From JAEUIZ01 sp046155605 (GTDB taxonomy: Bacteria > Planctomycetota > Phycisphaerae > Phycisphaerales > UBA1924), in the NCBI GenBank assembly GCA_046155605.1, contig JBJXFQ010000079.1, positions 1 through 6,068 on the forward strand: DNA of 6,068 nucleotides. The letters run 5' to 3'. The translations under genes were made by a program, and so were the position numbers. This document shows, in pieces, positions 5,458 through 6,068 of the stretch; position 1 is the first letter of the stretch, and the number at the start of each line of letters is the position of its first letter. The notes beneath the pieces are model-generated. The model was not told the origin of the DNA. It saw nothing but the letters and a program-made list of their open reading frames with translations, and made no database searches.

Positions 5458-6068
5458 TTAGTTGCAACCCGCAGCGAAGCGGTTGTTGAAGCAGACGAAG
5501 TCGTTCACGTTGAGGACGGGCGGCGTGGTGCTGCCGTCGCAGTTGGCCCGGGGGTTGCCCGCTGCAAAGAGGTTGTTGAAGCAGACGAAGTCATTGACGT
5601 TGAGCACCGGCGCGACGTTGGAGTTGTCGCAGTTCGCGTAGCACGAGTTCGTCGCGTGGATCTTGATGTTGTCGAGCGCGGCGAAGTTGCCGGTGGGGTC
5701 GGTCCAACGGATGCGGCGGATGCCGGGGGCTGCGAGCGTCTGCGGGCCGGCCGGCGCGGTGTTGGTGTCGGCCTGGAAGAAGGAGTCCACCACGGTGCCC
5801 GCCGCGTTGCGGGCCTCGACCGTGATCTCGCCCGCGTTGCCGCCGTAGACGAACGTGACGGCATCAACGTCGAAGTTGAAGACGAGATCGGCCTGCCCGT
5901 TGGGAATGGTCCCGACGATATCGAAGCAGTTGCCGCGAGCGCCGGCGGCGATGAACTCGGGGTCGGTGCCGGAACCGATGAAGACCTCGCCCGAGAACGT
6001 GGTGGTGCCGACGGTGCTCGTCTGGGGCATCACAAGGCCCGAGGTGGACGAGTCGGTGTCGAGGTACT
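5458..6068 (-). CDS. Secreted beta-sandwich protein with GC-type repeat tail (N-terminus missing)
   Basis: The frame is open to the right edge, so the gene begins outside the window; an internal GTG-ATG at 6028-6033 has no clear ribosome site and is not taken as the start. The visible 202 residues have two parts. The first, about 140 residues, is a beta-rich domain with alternating hydrophobic residues (VFNFDVDAVTFVYGGNAGEI) ending in FAALDNIKI, a pattern like the last strand of jelly-roll carbohydrate-binding or PEP-CTERM-associated domains. I cannot name its family. The second is two 30-residue repeats, NCDNSNVAPVLNVNDFVCFN and NCDGSTTPPVLNVNDFVCFN, each followed by xxFAAG, ending GCN before TAA (5458-5460). 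The tail is homologous to that of the convergent FG-GAP protein, so both are probably exported and handled by the same machinery. Confidence 0.8.
   Translation of the reverse strand, partial: YLDTDSSTSGLVMPQTSTVGTTTFSGEVFIGSGTDPEFIAAGARGNCFDIVGTIPNGQADLVFNFDVDAVTFVYGGNAGEITVEARNAAGTVVDSFFQADTNTAPAGPQTLAAPGIRRIRWTDPTGNFAALDNIKIHATNSCYANCDNSNVAPVLNVNDFVCFNNLFAAGNPRANCDGSTTPPVLNVNDFVCFNNRFAAGCN
5461..5640 (-). repeat. Tandem 90-base repeat encoding the GC-type tail of the right-edge protein
   Basis: On the plus strand, 5482-5514 and 5572-5604 are 31 of 33 identical at an offset of exactly 90 bases, matching the 30-residue protein period. The outer unit (5518-5544) is also nearly identical, inverted, to part of the FG-GAP gene tail. 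Confidence 0.8.

Overview
The window looks like chromosome from a member of the Planctomycetota, most likely class Phycisphaerae. This is inferred from protein tails rather than from any marker gene. Two proteins end in tandem 30-residue repeats of the form NCDGSTTPPxLNVxDFxC...FAAG ending in GC, a tail I associate with that class. A third ends in a short PEP-CTERM-like VPAPS-hydrophobic-RRRRR tail, and a fourth runs into a calcium-binding dockerin type I-like domain. Base composition is G+C-rich, especially right of about 2350. I see no RNA genes, insertion sequences or CRISPR arrays.

Layout. Positions 1-1973 (minus strand) hold a two-gene operon: a secreted PEP-CTERM-like protein (1260-1973), then after 14 bases a secreted trypsin-like protease with a dockerin-like tail (1-1245, running off the left edge). 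The protease frame is broken by one in-frame TGA at 736-738. Its signal peptide and N-terminal beta domain lie before the stop; the His-Asp-Ser triad and the dockerin lie after it, in the same frame. Positions 1974-2360 are a divergent, apparently non-coding region. At 2361-3101 (plus) is a membrane-anchored 3D-domain protein, probably acting on the cell wall. It converges, 12 bases apart, with a cytoplasmic DinB-like protein (3114-3605, minus). A 199-base divergent region with a G-rich stretch follows. At 3805-5238 (plus) is a secreted seven-bladed FG-GAP beta-propeller with a GC-type repeat tail. It converges on a second GC-tailed secreted protein (5458-6068, minus, N-terminus missing) across 219 bases holding three inverted repeats.

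Four of the six genes encode apparently exported proteins, and these use three different C-terminal tag types: PEP-CTERM-like, canonical dockerin-like, and the Cys-containing GC repeat. The theme is therefore cell-surface or extracellular proteins, with the 3D protein as a likely envelope enzyme and the DinB protein as an unrelated cytoplasmic gene. The observation I consider strongest is the in-frame TGA splitting an otherwise intact protease. Next is the near-identical inverted repeat linking the tails of the two convergent right-hand genes. I found no convincing evidence of a wholly new multi-gene system.
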